DNA of 64,000 nt from Lepidostoma basale (GCA_022606425.2 JAHDVF020000053.1:1550001-1614000), one strand, 5' to 3'. Numbered from the stretch's first letter, positions 30,965 to 41,828 are shown. A program made the numbers and translations. The notes: generated by a model not told the origin, from the sequence alone.

Positions 30965-32050
30965 ATAAAACCCAACGAAAACTGAATGTTTGGAATTCAA
31001 CTTTAGAGTTTTATGCACAGTGCGATTTTTTTTTATCTTTATCGTCGGAAGAATGATTGAAAACAAGTATTTTTTATCGTTCTTCCGATGATTAAAGAAT
31101 AAAACCTTCAAAATATGTAGAGTAAAAAAGTCAGAAATGGAAAAACTAATGTTTTATAACATAAACAAATATTATTTTATGCGGTTGGCAATTTCCTTGT
31201 GCGTACGATGTAATTTATATTAAATATATTGTTCATTACTTATTCAAACAAACTCATTAATTATTTATAATAAATGCTTAATATGAGGTTATTAGCCAAC
31301 TGATAATATTCCGACTAATCATCGACATATAAAACGCACATTTGTTTTCCAAGCTTTTTACAAAAGGAGCACGTCTCTACATATCATTAATTCCAGAACG
31401 CCGCATGTAGCGCAAATAATATTTCACAACAAAATGGCGCTCCACTCCGGCGGAGAGCGCCGTCCTTAAAACGCTGAAAAATATATATTACTCGGTAAAA
31501 AATGGCCAAAGTATGTACTTAATTTAAGTACAAGTTCTCTAATATTACGGCGGCTCACGCCAGCTCCGTCACGGCTAGCTCCAAAGGTGATTGATAGTTT
31601 TCCAAGTCCCGCCATTTTCCTGCCCGTGACGCGGGAACGGTTGGCCGTGTAATGACACGACCACAACACTACTTGAGCTATTATTTGTCATAATCGCTAA
31701 TGGAATTTCGAGAATAAAAGGTTTTACGTTTGTGTTTTATTTGTTTTATTGCCTTCCATTTGTCATATATAATAACCCGAAACCTTACATCAAATAGTGT
31801 GTAATTATTTATACCGATTTTTACAGCACAACTCAGATATTTTATGTATTAAAAAAACATTTATTAACTATAATTTCTATCTAACTATAATTTTATTAAC
31901 TATTATTTAGGTGCCGTTGAGAACCTATGTTTTCATTTCTTGATGTCGAAGAGTCTGAGGGTGCAGGATTGGATATGTCTGCTAAATGATGATCTATATA
32001 TATAAAGAACTGCCTTCCTTGGGTAGGAGGGTAAGCCGATGATAACAGCT
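30965..32050. other. Unique sequence with a CpG-rich block at 31370-31680
   Basis: The GC-rich block (ctccggcggagagcgcc; cccgtgacgcgggaac) is single-copy in the window and could be regulatory. The 31021-31095 area has a small AT-rich palindrome ('atcgtcggaagaatgat' against 'atcgttcttccgatgat'). No gene is supported. Confidence 0.35.
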
Positions 32051-32056
32051 TTTTTA

Positions 32057-32275
32057 AGTTTCAATCGAAGGGATTGGTTTGCAGATATCACTTTTTTTTG
32101 TATACAACAGGTAATTTGAACCTTATTATTGTATACGTGTTTTTAGCTATGGATTATTATGACATGTGATTTTATTGTCAAGTGAATTCTACCAGATCAA
32201 AGTCATCGGGAATCGAACCAGGAACCTTCGGTGTGGCAGTCAAAAATGTTGCCACTCTGCCACCGAGGCCACCAA
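32057..32275 (-). repeat. tRNA-derived SINE, type A, internally deleted
   Basis: On the minus strand the tRNA-like head 'ggtggcctcggtggcagag', 'accgaaggttcctggttcga', is followed by the body ('gaattcacttgacaataaa') and 3' end ('caatcccttcgattgaaac'). Much of the centre is missing compared with the 46609 and 47374 copies. Confidence 0.75.
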
Positions 32276-32294
32276 AGGAAGGAGTATCGTGCCA

Positions 32295-32620
32295 AAAAGT
32301 AATTTTGTTATTTGAAATTTCATGGTAGAAGTTCATAGAAAATAATGAAAAAAAAAATTTAAAAAATAGATTTGTTGGCAAATATATTTAGTTCCAATCC
32401 AATCCAATGTAAATATTTTTAGTTACAATCTTCTAATGTTTGTGTCTTTGGTTATTTGATATTAAACATAATTATTGTACATATTTTTCACCAGAAGATG
32501 GCAGCAAGCTGCCGAAACCGGTGGAAGATGCAAACATTAGTGGATTTTATCTGAATATATTAAACATTTATTATATTTTAATTACTGAAAAATTGTTTCT
32601 TCAAATCATTGAAATAGATT
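32295..32620. repeat. Fold-back family IV, inverted pair
   Basis: The plus-strand core is CCAGAAGA (32491-32498), T, GGCAGC (32500-32505), AA, GCTGCC (32508-32513), GAAAC (32514-32518). The outer arms mirror: 'atatatttagttcc' and 'ttctaatgtttgtgtct' on the left, 'gcaaacattagtgga' and 'atctgaatatatt' on the right. The left also carries the shared 'catggtagaagttcat' module. Confidence 0.7.
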
Positions 32621-33555
32621 TTCCGGGATTTTTTTTTTAATTTTAGAAGTTAAAAAAGTCTGGACAGAAATTAATTAATTGTGTCAATGTTCCTGTAAGT
32701 ATCACAATTTGTGTGTTCTATTAACAGAGGGTGTCCTCACCGAGAGAATTAGGAGCAAATATTTCACGATATTGACTCCTCCTACCTCTTATGCAAAGCT
32801 GCAAAGGGTTGCTGAAAATCTATATGAGTGAAGGAAGATATGCAAGGCTTTGCTGCCAACCCATCCCCAGCATTGAAACTGAAGAAGAAGCTATACATGA
32901 AAAAATAAACTTTTCCAGCTGTAAACGTATGTACGTATTCCAATTTATCTCAAAATTTCTGCATTATTTTATGTTTTACTTCTAATTTTGACTTCACGTT
33001 AATTATAAATCTATTTATCTTATAGAAACAAATTGTAAATTAAATAACTTTCATATTTATCTTAATTGCTACATAGTTATTGTTTCTTAAGCAACGATAC
33101 AAATCTCCATATTAAATCGGTAATGTAAATAAACTTTCCAATCAATTATTATATAATATTTTATTATATAATAAACCCAAGTAGAAAATATTGCAAATAA
33201 AGAAATTATCTATTAGGTAGGTATTTTGATTTGATAATGCTAAAGCAACCAAACTCATACTCGCCGATTGCATATTACAGATAGACTTTCTGTATTTTGA
33301 GATCATTAAGGACTGAATCGTTCGTCCTTTTTGCAGTACACGGTATCCTCAGTATGTGACACCAATACCATATTTCAAAGGCTGAATCCCGCGACCCGCG
33401 GCCGAATCCCGCAACCGCGCCAGGATTGACTGGCGAGGTATCCAAATTTCAGCAGCATTAGTATATAGAGCATTCTGCGGTATAACTGTATCTCAAACGA
33501 CTCAAACCGGCTCATTACATTTACTTTCAGAGTACAAGTTCTTACAACAAAAACA
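32621..33555. other. Unassigned sequence with a family II tail near 33075
   Basis: 'gtttcttaagcaacgatac', 'ctccatattaaatcg' (33080-33118) is a family II outer arm. The 33330-33460 segment is GC-rich with a local repeat ('aatcccgcgacccgcggc', 'cgaatcccgcaaccgcg') and may be a decayed retrotransposon, unassigned. Confidence 0.35.
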
Positions 33556-33556
33556 A

Positions 33557-33790
33557 ACCATCACCACGTTTCATCGGAAGGGTAGGAAGATAGAAAAGAC
33601 CGCCACACTACTATATCTTCACATACCTCTCTAGATTCCTTCGCATTCATACTTCGATTCTTCCGTCTTATAACATCAGGCTGACCTTTAAATTTGATCA
33701 TTTGGTCATGCTGTTTTCCTCGAACTTCCTCGACTCCGTATTAACGTATACTTTCTTAACCATTCTTTCTTCATCCATGGGTTGGCCTTG
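33557..33790 (-). mobile_element. Non-LTR retrotransposon 3' end, family R3
   Basis: On the minus strand: RKYTLIRSRGSSRKTA-like and DQI.. text ('catgaccaaatgatcaaatt'), the VRHKTEES segment, 'agtgtggcggtcttttc', and a degraded hairpin ('ctacccttccgatg'). No tail repeat remains. Confidence 0.65.
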
Positions 33791-33794
33791 CAAC

Positions 33795-34060
33795 ACAATG
33801 ATGGATCCATTATCCTCCCGTGTGCATACCAGTATCTTCATCTTTGCCTTTCCTACCTTACAACATCCTTGACCTCGCATATCTCCCTTATCCTTGATTT
33901 CCTTATTCTATCTCGCAGTTTCTTGCCAGATATGTTTTTGAGCGTCTTTATTTTTGACACTTTTAGGGTTTTTTGTGTGATTGTGGTGTTCGCCCTGCAC
34001 TCAATCCTATACATCATGATGGGTCGCACACAAGTCTTGTATATTTTTTTTACATATGTT
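33795..34060 (-). mobile_element. Non-LTR retrotransposon fragment, family R2
   Basis: On the minus strand the text gives MKTLKNISGKKLRDRIRKS-like residues ('aaagacgctcaaaaacat', 'ctggcaagaaactgcgag'), then KDKGDMRGQGCCKVGKAK in a shifted frame, then DTGMHTGG. This is the front part of R2; it is joined to R3 at about 33790. Confidence 0.65.
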
Positions 34061-34069
34061 TCATAATTA

Positions 34070-34850
34070 CAATATTAATGTTTCTGGAAACCCCGATTCC
34101 TTAAATATGTCCTGTTGTGTCATTAGAGAAGCAGAAACCGTATTCTAGCCATTACATTATTTATTTACGTACCAAGACGAAATCCATAAATTGGCCGACG
34201 TTTCTCGAGGTTAAGACTTCAGATTGTTAGCTCTGTACGTGAGCCTTTTCTTCTGAGCTACGTTCGGTGAATTCAAATACAGCTTAATGGCTCCGCAATC
34301 AATATATCTCTATTAAAAAGTCTCCAGCTGCGTATCATTACGAGTAGTCTTTTCCTCGTTGTAAATGCCGCTTTAATGAAAATGTGTCCAATCAATTATT
34401 TTCAAAATTGAAATAAGAGGTGGAATCGAAACTCTACTCATATATTTAATCATTGCAGGGTATATAGTACCCAATAGAGAATAAAAAGTGCATTATCTGT
34501 TACCCGACAAAATTTGACTCCATTTCAAAATAAACAGTTTATATCCTTAATTATTAATATAATTTGCTGTTAAAATTGTCTTAATTTGGCAGTATCAAAT
34601 AGTTGATAATATATAATAAAAAACATGTCAAATGAATAAATATCTAGAATTCTTAAAACGAAACGAAACTAACTAACTTACAAGTGGTAATATAATCAGG
34701 ATTACAAAAAAAAAATCTTAAAAACAATATGTGTTATCATATCACAAAATGAACCCCACAATTAATCTATTTAAAATCTAATAAAATTTTCAGAAAACAA
34801 ATATAAAATTTTAATTTATATTAGGTCGAATGCGTATATAGGGTCGACGA
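34070..34850. other. Unassigned unique sequence
   Basis: No repeat or gene was identified. The 34090-34410 part has fairly even base composition and no repeat match; it could be old unique sequence. Confidence 0.35.
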
Positions 34851-34852
34851 GG

Positions 34853-35015
34853 TGTTGGGAGAAGGCGGGTTTCCTGGCTGAGGAACATCCGAGAGTGGAC
34901 GGGACTGAGGACCGTGGGGGAGCTGTTCCGAGCTGCCCAGGACGGGGAGGCCTACTCAAGGGTGATAGTCAACGTTGGGGAGACCTGACAGGACACGGAA
35001 AGAAGAAGAAGTTAT
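34853..35015 (+). mobile_element. Non-LTR retrotransposon 3' end, family R5
   Basis: The open frame reads GRRRVSWLRNIREWTGLRTV, then GELFRAAQDGEAYSRVIVNV, GET and a stop, followed by 'gaagaagaag'. This is the typical extreme C-terminus of a non-LTR polyprotein (RRxxSWLxNIRxWTG...ELFRxAxDRxxxSxV). Only about 53 codons remain. Confidence 0.75.
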
Positions 35016-35094
35016 TTGATGTATAATAATTACTTATTTATAATACACATATTAATTAATGTTTAAAAAACTAATACTTTTTAAGTATTGTTTT

Positions 35095-35270
35095 TTTTAT
35101 ATTCCTGATCCTGCCGATTCCTGCCGGCTGCATCAGATTCCTGCCGGCTGCCGTCCCCCCAGAAGACCGCCGAAGAGATGGAGAGATAGTTGGGAGTCAA
35201 CCTCCCAAGAGAGGCCAGCCTGTTTTTAGGAACAGACCAAAGGTCTACAAGGAGAAGAAGAAGAAGATAT
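35095..35270 (+). mobile_element. Non-LTR retrotransposon 3' end, family R2 (short)
   Basis: 'ccagaagaccgccgaaga', 'gatggagagatagttggga', 'gtcaacctcccaag', 'aggtctacaaggag' match the last 150 bp of R2, with (AAG)n at 35251-35266. A local tandem 'gattcctgccggctgc' (35114 and 35133) sits at its 5' edge. Confidence 0.65.
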
Positions 35271-35274
35271 AAAT

Positions 35275-35700
35275 TGTTCGCAATGAAATGCTTCTTGTTA
35301 CCTATATCTTGTAACATATTTACACTTTTATGGATAATGTTAATTTTTGTCACGTCATAGTATTTGAGTATGTTCATTAAAAACTCCCCCATGGCATTTA
35401 AATTATTTTTATGAAATTAAAATTATCGTTGTAAAGGTGTCTGAAACATTTGATTTATTTAGTTATCACATATTGCAATTTTAATACATGTTTTCAAATG
35501 TAATAAAACATGTTCTGTTAAACTACTATTATAAAAGGAATTTTTATTTTTATTTTTTATTACTGAATGCGTAGAAATTGTAACCGTTAAATTACAATCC
35601 TGCATTTAAACTGAGTATGAAGATACGTATAACATATTATACCGATATATTTTGGTATGTTATTTATGAATTTATTTTAGATTTTATTATGAGAATTCCA
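35275..35700. other. AT-rich spacer
   Basis: No feature was recognised. The 103-codon minus frame (35081-35392) overlaps the R2 tail on the opposite strand and is not a gene. Confidence 0.4.
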
Positions 35701-35702
35701 TT

Positions 35703-35752
35703 ATTTCTGCCTACCCCTCCGGGGAGATGGCGTGATGGTTAGTTAGTTAGTT
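35703..35752 (+). mobile_element. Minimal 3' end of family R3
   Basis: Only the last 50 bp remain: 'ctgcctacccctccgggg', 'agatggcgtgatggttag', then (TTAG)n. Such extreme 5' truncation shows that the hairpin and tail are the true 3' end. Confidence 0.8.
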
Positions 35753-35754
35753 AT

Positions 35755-36085
35755 ATTATGAGAAATTCATCATGTAATCATAATAAAAAAAACTAGTTAT
35801 TTTGTAGCACAGTAAAAGATTTTAGATTAAATGTTTAATTAGTAGTTGGTAAGAGGTTGTTATTAAACTCATGATACCTTATTGTCTAAAGTTTTAATTA
35901 ATTTTGAAGTGACATATATTTAAATAATTTGAAAGTATATTTTGAAGTATACGAGTATTTCCATATATTTGCATAATCGAAGATGTTTAAATTTATTTAT
36001 TTAAGGATAAGGGGTTATGTTAATATCCAGTTTATTTATTAAATATCATTATATATACAAACATAGGTATTTTTCAACATGTTTC
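35755..36085. other. AT-rich spacer
   Basis: No feature was recognised. Confidence 0.4.
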
Positions 36086-36345
36086 AGAGGTGACCTGATA
36101 ATTTTGAAGAGAGCCGTATAATATGGTATGGCCACGTCATGCGGCGCCCAGTCGACTATGTTACACAGACGATGATGAAAATGGACCAGCAACCCAGTAG
36201 ACATGTTAGGCCAAAGTTTACGTGGATTCGACTCATTCAAAGGAGTCTCAAAAGAGACTGGATCCCACCGGACCCTAACCTAGGACATACAGTCCTGGAA
36301 ACACCATACAAGAGGAACCGATCCCATGTAAAGAACAAGAAGAAG
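36085..36345 (+). mobile_element. Non-LTR retrotransposon 3' end, family R7
   Basis: The open frame reads RVIWYGHVMRRPVDYVTQTM, then MKMDQQPSRHVRPKFTWIRL, RSLKRDWIPPDPN and continues to the (AAG)n run at 36333-36352. WYGHVxRR is the usual C-terminal motif of non-LTR polyproteins. This is the only copy here. Confidence 0.65.
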
Positions 36346-36371
36346 AAAAAAATAAGTTTTTTCTGGGGTAA

Positions 36372-36602
36372 TCTTTATTATTTATATTATTTTCTTGAAT
36401 TGCTCTTTACATCATTACTGCTCGAGTCAAATCGATCTAAAGGGTATAGACAATATATTGATTCTCGTGACATATCGTCATTTTATTGTCACGTGAATGC
36501 TACAACAGCCCAATGACAGTGTGACAAGCACGCGAACCGGGAACCGAAACCGGGACCTTCCGTGTGGCAGTCATAGCATTGTCCACTTGGCCACGAAGGT
36601 TG
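36372..36602 (-). repeat. tRNA-derived SINE, type B
   Basis: On the minus strand: 'aaccttcgtggccaagtgg' (A-box), 'ccacacggaaggtcccgg' with B-box-like 'ggttcgcgtgc', then the body ('cattcacgtgacaataaaa') and the type B tail ('accctttagatcgatttgac', 'aaagagcaattcaag'). It is nearly full length and lacks functional tRNA structure. Confidence 0.75.
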
Positions 36603-36604
36603 TC

Positions 36605-37880
36605 GGTGAAAAAATAATTGAAACGAAATATAGAAAAAAAATAAAGTTAATAACTTTTTGAGGATAAGTCATTATATTATGTTTAATTAATTTATATGTC
36701 ATTCCTTATATTAACACCTCAGAATGGAGGTAACCTCTGAAACAATTATTTTATAGAAAAATAATTATAGGTAAAATCGCAGCTCCTTATTTTTGTAAGA
36801 CTTATTGATTAATATATAATGTTAACTATAATACCAAAAATAAATTGTGTAAATATGTAACTAAGGTACATTAATACTGTTTGACTCATTTCAAAATGGC
36901 TTCCGTGAGTAGGATTCAAGTCTGTGGTGAAACGGGAAAAGAAAAAAAAACACATTCATATACGATTGTTTTCCGTACACAACATTAAATTACGGGCGGG
37001 ATGGAACCCCGAAAAGATTTCCAGCACATTAAAGCGACTGTATTTAAATTAAAAATATAAATTGTGCCCCAAAAACAAAATAAAAAATGGCAGAAATATT
37101 TATAGCGGCCATTAAGTATGAAAGAAAGCTGAAAAACAAAGATAGCCTCGGCTAATGTGATGAGAGCTGGAGGGCCGCTACGGTTTCAGGGGTAATTGAA
37201 CACCAGAAAAATGTAATTGTTATGAGATTGTTTTGTCGCTGTTGTTATTCAAATCCAACAAGGGAGACCACTGCGCTGATGTAAAAAATAAAATTACACG
37301 AAACAATTCTTAATTCATAAAATATAACGAACATAAAATTTACAAAATATGTCATGTTTGTATAAATTTCGTAAACATAACAGTCAAGCTAAGCTCAAAA
37401 CAACAAAATGGAATCATAAATATATTTAAACTTGTTGTTATATAGTGTGTTAGACAGAACGTTTAGATCCTAACCTAGTATATTTGAATTCAAACCTGGT
37501 CAATATCCAATTCCGTTTTCATAATAATAATCTGTTTTGTTTCCTACAGACGTAAGAGGAATAGCTATTAGAGCTGAACCTCTGTAAGTCAGAAGATCCA
37601 AGTCCAAGTGCTCACATTGGAAGTTGTATAATAAATTCTTATAGTTTCGTAAGAATCATTAAATTTATGATGTAAACGCTGAAAAAATATAAGAAACAAA
37701 CAAGTTTGTTTGTTTCCCTGACAAAGTTATGCTTAGAGCAATACCGATCGGTAGATTGAAAATAAATTTTAGTGGTGTTAAAACAAAATGTCTTACAGTA
37801 TCATTAATTCTAACAAATTCTAATATTGTTATTTAAAAACTTTGTGTAAGATTTATCACATAAAAAATATTCAAATTTAC
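36605..37880. other. Unique AT-rich sequence; family V trace and a GC-richer block
   Basis: 'acacctcagaatggaggt', 'aacctctgaaac' (36714-36742) is one family V core. A unique block at about 36960-37260 (atttatagcggccattaag; ggagggccgctacgg) has no repeat match and may be a conserved non-coding element. No gene is supported. Confidence 0.35.
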
Positions 37881-37884
37881 ATGA

Positions 37885-38010
37885 ACTAATTAACTAATTA
37901 ACCATCACGCCATCTCTCCGTAAGGGTAGGCAAAAATAACAGGCCACCACACTGTTCCCGACATACTTTTCTCGATAACTCAACGTTCATACATCGTGTC
38001 ATAAACTTAT
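37885..38010 (-). mobile_element. Non-LTR retrotransposon 3' end, family R3 (short)
   Basis: The reversed tail ('actaattaactaattaacc') is followed by 'catcacgccatctctccg', 'taagggtaggc', the 'ggccaccacactgttc' segment and 'tacatcgtgtcat'. About 120 bp remain. Confidence 0.75.
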
Positions 38011-38014
38011 GAAA

Positions 38015-38500
38015 TATTTTTTATGAATTAAATCGCCGCTTTTTCCACCTTTGAGTTTATTTTTCTCGACATGTTTCGAAGGCTTACACCTTCATCATAG
38101 GAATAACGATGTAATCAGTTTATCAGCCTTCGAAACATGTCGAGAAAAATGAACTTTAAAGTGAAAAAAAAAACAGTGTTTTTTCTTCTTCTTCTCCGGC
38201 GCTACAACCCTTGATGGGTATTGGCCTCCTCCAAGAAACGTCTCCATCCCGTCCTGTCTCTGGCCGCCACTTCTCAGTCTTGCTGCTCCAGGACCCGACA
38301 ATCTGCCACGGCACCATCCAGTCATCGCAGTCTCGGCCTACCGATGCTTCTTCGCCCTGCTGGATTGTCATAAAACACTCTTTTGTGGGGCTCCAGATCT
38401 CCCATGCGGTGCACGGTCTGTTAATCTTTATAAACTTGACCACGCTGACGTTCTGTTTATTAAAGCAGTGTTTATTCATAAAAAAAATCATCATCATGGA
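38015..38500. repeat. Fold-back family VI interrupted by an R6 insertion
   Basis: Inverted arms contain 'tttctcgacatgtttcgaag' (38062-38081) and its mirror 'cttcgaaacatgtcgagaaa' (38128-38147); both keep GAAAC. The left outer arm 'atttttttatgaattaaat' is matched on the right only after the insertion ('attcataaaaaaaatc', 38475-38490). The octamer cagtgttt at 38174-38181 and 38466-38473 brackets the R6 insertion. Confidence 0.7.
38182..38465 (-). mobile_element. Non-LTR retrotransposon 3' end, family R6, nested
   Basis: The minus strand starts near 'gtcaagtttataaagat', runs through KINRPCTAWEIWSPTKE-like text, and ends GGGQYPSRVVAPEKKKK with a (GAA)n tail next to 38182. It is inserted in a family VI fold-back with the 8-bp duplication cagtgttt. 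The frame is broken, so it is dead. The protein segment is weakly similar to other tails here. Confidence 0.65.
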
Positions 38501-39660
38501 ATTCCACAGTGTTAAAGCCTTGAGTTTATCTAAAATTAAAACTTATGAAATACCGGTAATTCAATTAAAATTTGAATTAACCACCCTTTGGTGTAAATCC
38601 AAGATTTGTATACAGGTATAAGTATACATTCACAAATATTTGGTCTTCAAATATTCTGGTCAAAATTCTTTGGCATATAGAATGGAATAATACTCCTAGC
38701 GGCTTCTAACAATATGTTGGTCAACAGCCTTCACATTGTGTTAATAAGGTAGTTTGCTAAATGCCGAAAATCATTCTCCATAGATGGCGTTAGTGGGTCG
38801 GTTGTATAGGTTAATTCTTGAAAAAATTCACTAGTGCAACCAAATCTACATAGATGGCTGACTGAAACTGCCACGTGAAGATAAATATGGATTTTGAAGT
38901 ATATATACATCTTCCAAAAATTTGTCATGCATGATCACAAATAACAAAGGTGGAATGGGGAATGTTGTAATTACATAAAGCGTGCGCTTAACCCAACCAA
39001 TGACAGGTCATAAGTCCTGTAAACACCTTGATCATCCATGTTCAGTTTCCAGTTTACGTCTTCGTCTCTATTGAGATACAATTAAAACCGGTAATTTAAT
39101 TTTTTTTTTGTTTTTGAACATTTTTAAAATTCAAAATGAATTCGCACAATGGAATTTTATTCAAAATATTAGATTGCTGAGACAAATATGTATGTCTAAT
39201 TTGTATTAAATTTAGAGAAACATTTAGATATTTGTCGCCACATAAGTCTGTTTGGATCTTCGCCCGCGGCCTCAGTAGCCCCGGATGACAGAATAAAATA
39301 ATTGCCGCCGACCGACCCGTTGAATATTTATATTTGCCCAGAGTGAAAAGTATATTAAAATTGCTAACCTGTGTAAATGAATTTCCATGCAAATCGTACG
39401 AGGCCCGTGTCTAGGGAGGGTCGCACCGGTCCACCCACATTTCCTTTATGGACTGTCCGCACACTAATGTATAGGAGTGTACACTCCGCGTCCGGCGCGT
39501 TATATCCAGATCATATTTGCCCAGCCTCCTCGTATTTGCTGATTCTTTGCTTAAAATATGCCAGCTAAATAAAATTCCAACGCACGTGACTTCATGTTTA
39601 TTTAGTAATATAAATGTTCTAAATTGATATTTCTTGGTAGAAGAAAAAAAGTATGTGATA
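38500..39660. other. Unique sequence with a GC-richer island at 39230-39545
   Basis: A trace of the family VII tail lies at 39055-39085 ('gtctctattgagatacaatt', reversed). The island at 39230-39545 is GC-rich, non-repetitive, and includes a POU octamer match ATGCAAAT at 39387-39394. No gene is supported by frames (63 codons at most on plus). Confidence 0.35.
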
Positions 39661-39664
39661 ACGA

Positions 39665-39815
39665 TTTTTTTTATGAATTAGAACACTGTTTTTTCCTCTA
39701 TTAAATTTATTTTTCTCGACGTGTTTCGAAAGCTTTACACCTTCATCATCATCGGTTTATATCGTTCACCTAAAGATGTAACACATGTCAAGAAAAATAA
39801 ACCCGAAATAGAAAG
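39665..39815. repeat. Fold-back family VI, degraded pair
   Basis: The left arm holds 'tttctcgacgtgtttcgaa', 'agctttacaccttcatcatc' (39711-39751), whose mirror gives TGATGA-AGGTGTAA..-CGAAAC. The right arm 'acacatgtcaagaaaaataa' (39780-39799) has lost the hairpin. Confidence 0.65.
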
Positions 39816-39844
39816 AAATCAATGATGGTGTTTTGAATAAAAAT

Positions 39845-40168
39845 AATGAATGGATCATTGAGATGGCTTGGACACATGAAAATATTGGTAAAAAAATTAT
39901 ATGGCTTGGACACATGAAAATATTGGTATAAATATTATAAGTGGAAGTAGAAATAGAGGAAGATCGAAGAAAACGTGGCACTTTCAAATAAATCAAATAT
40001 TGAATGTCGGACACGTGAGGAGTCAGAAAAATCGACGCGCGTGCATGACACGATGTATGAATGTTGAGGAATCGAGAGAAATATGTCAGGTAAGAAAAGT
40101 GTGGCAGTCCATTCTTTCTGCCTAGCTCTTCGGGGAGACGGCGTGATGGTTAGTTAGTTAGTTAGTTA
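39845..40168 (+). mobile_element. Non-LTR retrotransposon 3' end, family R3
   Basis: The frame (39901-40122) reads MAWTHENIGINI, RGRSKKTWHFQINQILNVGH, VRSQKNRRACMTRCMNVEES, REICQVRKVWQSILSA. The hairpin 'agctcttcggggag' and (GTTA)n tail (40149-40167) follow. A 28-bp internal duplication ('atggcttggacacatg', 39863-39890 and 39901-39928) lies at the front. Confidence 0.85.
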
Positions 40169-40239
40169 AAAAAATGAACAGTGATCCACAATGATAATAT
40201 CTTAAGTTTACAAAAAGGATAAAGCAAAAACTACAATAA

Positions 40240-40500
40240 CACCATCACGCCGTATATCCGGAAGGGTAGAGAGAATTGACTGGCACACTACTCTATCTTG
40301 ACATACACTCAATTTGATTTTCAGGTAGCTTTATTCAGTTTGATTAGTTTGATCATGCCATGTCCTCCTCGGTCTTCCTTGACTATGTACTCCATTCACA
40401 TCGTTAACGAGTAATTTCTTAACCGTTCTATCTTTATCCATCCATTCCATATGTCCGAACCAACGTAGTGATAAATTTATAATTTTGTAAATATCTGGTG
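40240..40500 (-). mobile_element. Non-LTR retrotransposon 3' end, family R3
   Basis: The minus frame reads LSLRWFGHMEWMDKDRTVKK, LLVNDVNGVHSQGRPRRTWH, DQTNQTE and breaks. Then the remains of the tail segment ('agtgtgccagtcaattc', 'ctacccttccggatatac') follow. The (TTAG)n tail is gone. It abuts a family J copy at about 40500. Confidence 0.8.
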
Positions 40501-40504
40501 ATAA

Positions 40505-40775
40505 ATCTGGTGACACCGGTGGGAAGAGCAATTAGTCTGCTGAACGCGGTCTCCTCGGAGATCGACGTCTTTCATATTAGTGAAAGTACGTCCAAAAGGC
40601 AAATACTCTTAATTATGGAGAGTATCCTGTCTTCCTTATGTTGAACCATCTCTTATGCGTTTCTGGTAGTATACTATATATAATATATTATTTTACCTGT
40701 TCTCAATAGATGCCTTAAAAATAAAATTTGTAATGTCTGTTGATGGAATAAACTGATTTGATTTGATTTGATTTG
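40505..40775 (+). mobile_element. Non-LTR retrotransposon 3' end, family J
   Basis: The plus strand reads VTPVGRAISLLNAVSSEIDVF, then HISESTSKRQILLIMESILSS-like residues and a UTR with 'gttgaaccatctcttatgcg'. It ends in a TGATT / TTTGA-rich tail (40753-40775). It belongs to the same subfamily as the copies at 7200-7600 and 42090-42560. Confidence 0.75.
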
Positions 40776-40845
40776 TTCATAATACTTTCGTCCGCTCTTC
40801 ATGCCTTCCTGATATCAATGTATATATTGGCGACCTTCGTGGCAG

Positions 40846-41072
40846 AGTGGTTAGAAGCTCTGACTTCCATACCAAAGGCCCCGGGTTCGATTCCTGGCGA
40901 TGGCAGTGTGATTGTCACATTGTCTTTGGTCTGGTGTAGAATTCACGTGACAATAAAATGGCGATAGATTGGCTACCTATCACATGTCATGTGGATCATC
41001 AATATAATACCTAAAAATAATGTGTATACAGTAATTGGGTTTATGCGACCTGTTGTATACATGAGAAAAAAA
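40846..41072 (+). repeat. tRNA-derived SINE, type A
   Basis: tRNA-like head: 'gaccttcgtggcagagtgg' (A box) and 'gggttcgattcctggcg' (B box) at 40849-40900. The body follows ('gaattcacgtgacaataaaa', 'gctacctatcacatgtcat') and the start of the type A tail ('gtatacagtaattgggttta'). The pol III boxes are intact. It is truncated at the 3' end next to a family VIII repeat. Confidence 0.8.
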
Positions 41073-41260
41073 AATATATATATATTTAGTTTTTTTTCAC
41101 TTGTTCCTAATTTCCAACGGCTTCGGTACAACTCGCTGATATAGTCAGTTTATGTATAGCCCTGTGGAAGCTCGCCGAGTGAAACCGGTTGTCACTACTT
41201 AATAAAATAAAGTGGTTTATATAAAAGTGTTTTATTTTAATTTTAAATATGTCAAACAAC
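41070..41260 (+). repeat. Fold-back family VIII
   Basis: The plus core reads CTGTGGA (41162-41168), A, GCTC(GCC)GAGT (41170-41180), GAAAC (41181-41185), then 'cggttgtcac'. The minus mirror is only partial ('caacggcttcggtacaactc', 41136-41156). It shares the core layout with the other fold-back families but not their sequence. This is the only copy here. Confidence 0.6.
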
Positions 41261-41828
41261 CTATTTTATTTAATTACTATCAGAAATGATAAAAATTATA
41301 AGAAAAAACTTATTACGTCGAACGTAAAAATATACGCACATTTTTTTCCCGTTTGCAAGAGGGTCATTAGGGTGTTTATTTACTCTGAGGCATTTTTGTC
41401 GTGTCGATGGACATTGTGATAGGGGAAGGAGTTTCTACACGCGGAACCTCGACAGGAGACCGCGTCTTGCCGGGTCCTCGGTCCTTGGGGCAAACATGTG
41501 TTAATTTAAGGATCGTTACTGCTGATAAACTAATAATTTAACGGTGATTGTTTCAGAGGGCATCAATCATCTACGTTTCGTGGAACAATATACGTTCTCC
41601 GTTTGATTGTGTTTTATTTATTTGTATGTTGAAGTGAACTAACGTACACGTATAACTAGAAACTTATTTGAGTGGTATAATATATATTGAGTCCTTTTTC
41701 ATGATATTAATACAAAATAAATTTCTGTGATTGATCAAATCGAATCGGTTTATTTCTCAAAAGGTATTACAAACAATTATTATAGTTTAAGACATCTATC
41801 GATAACAGGTAAAATATAATAAATATAT
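41261..41828. promoter_or_regulatory. Unique island, candidate conserved non-coding element
   Basis: The segment at 41340-41620 is non-repetitive and GC-richer than its flanks. It includes ATCAATCA (41562-41569), an Exd/Hox-type TGATTGAT match on the other strand, with TAAT sites nearby and a Sox-like 'acattgtga' near 41410. No frame supports a gene. The assignment rests only on composition and short motifs. Confidence 0.2.

Noticed and set aside
38211..38621. 136-codon plus frame
   Set aside because: Most of it is antisense to the R6 retrotransposon tail; the remainder is AT-rich.
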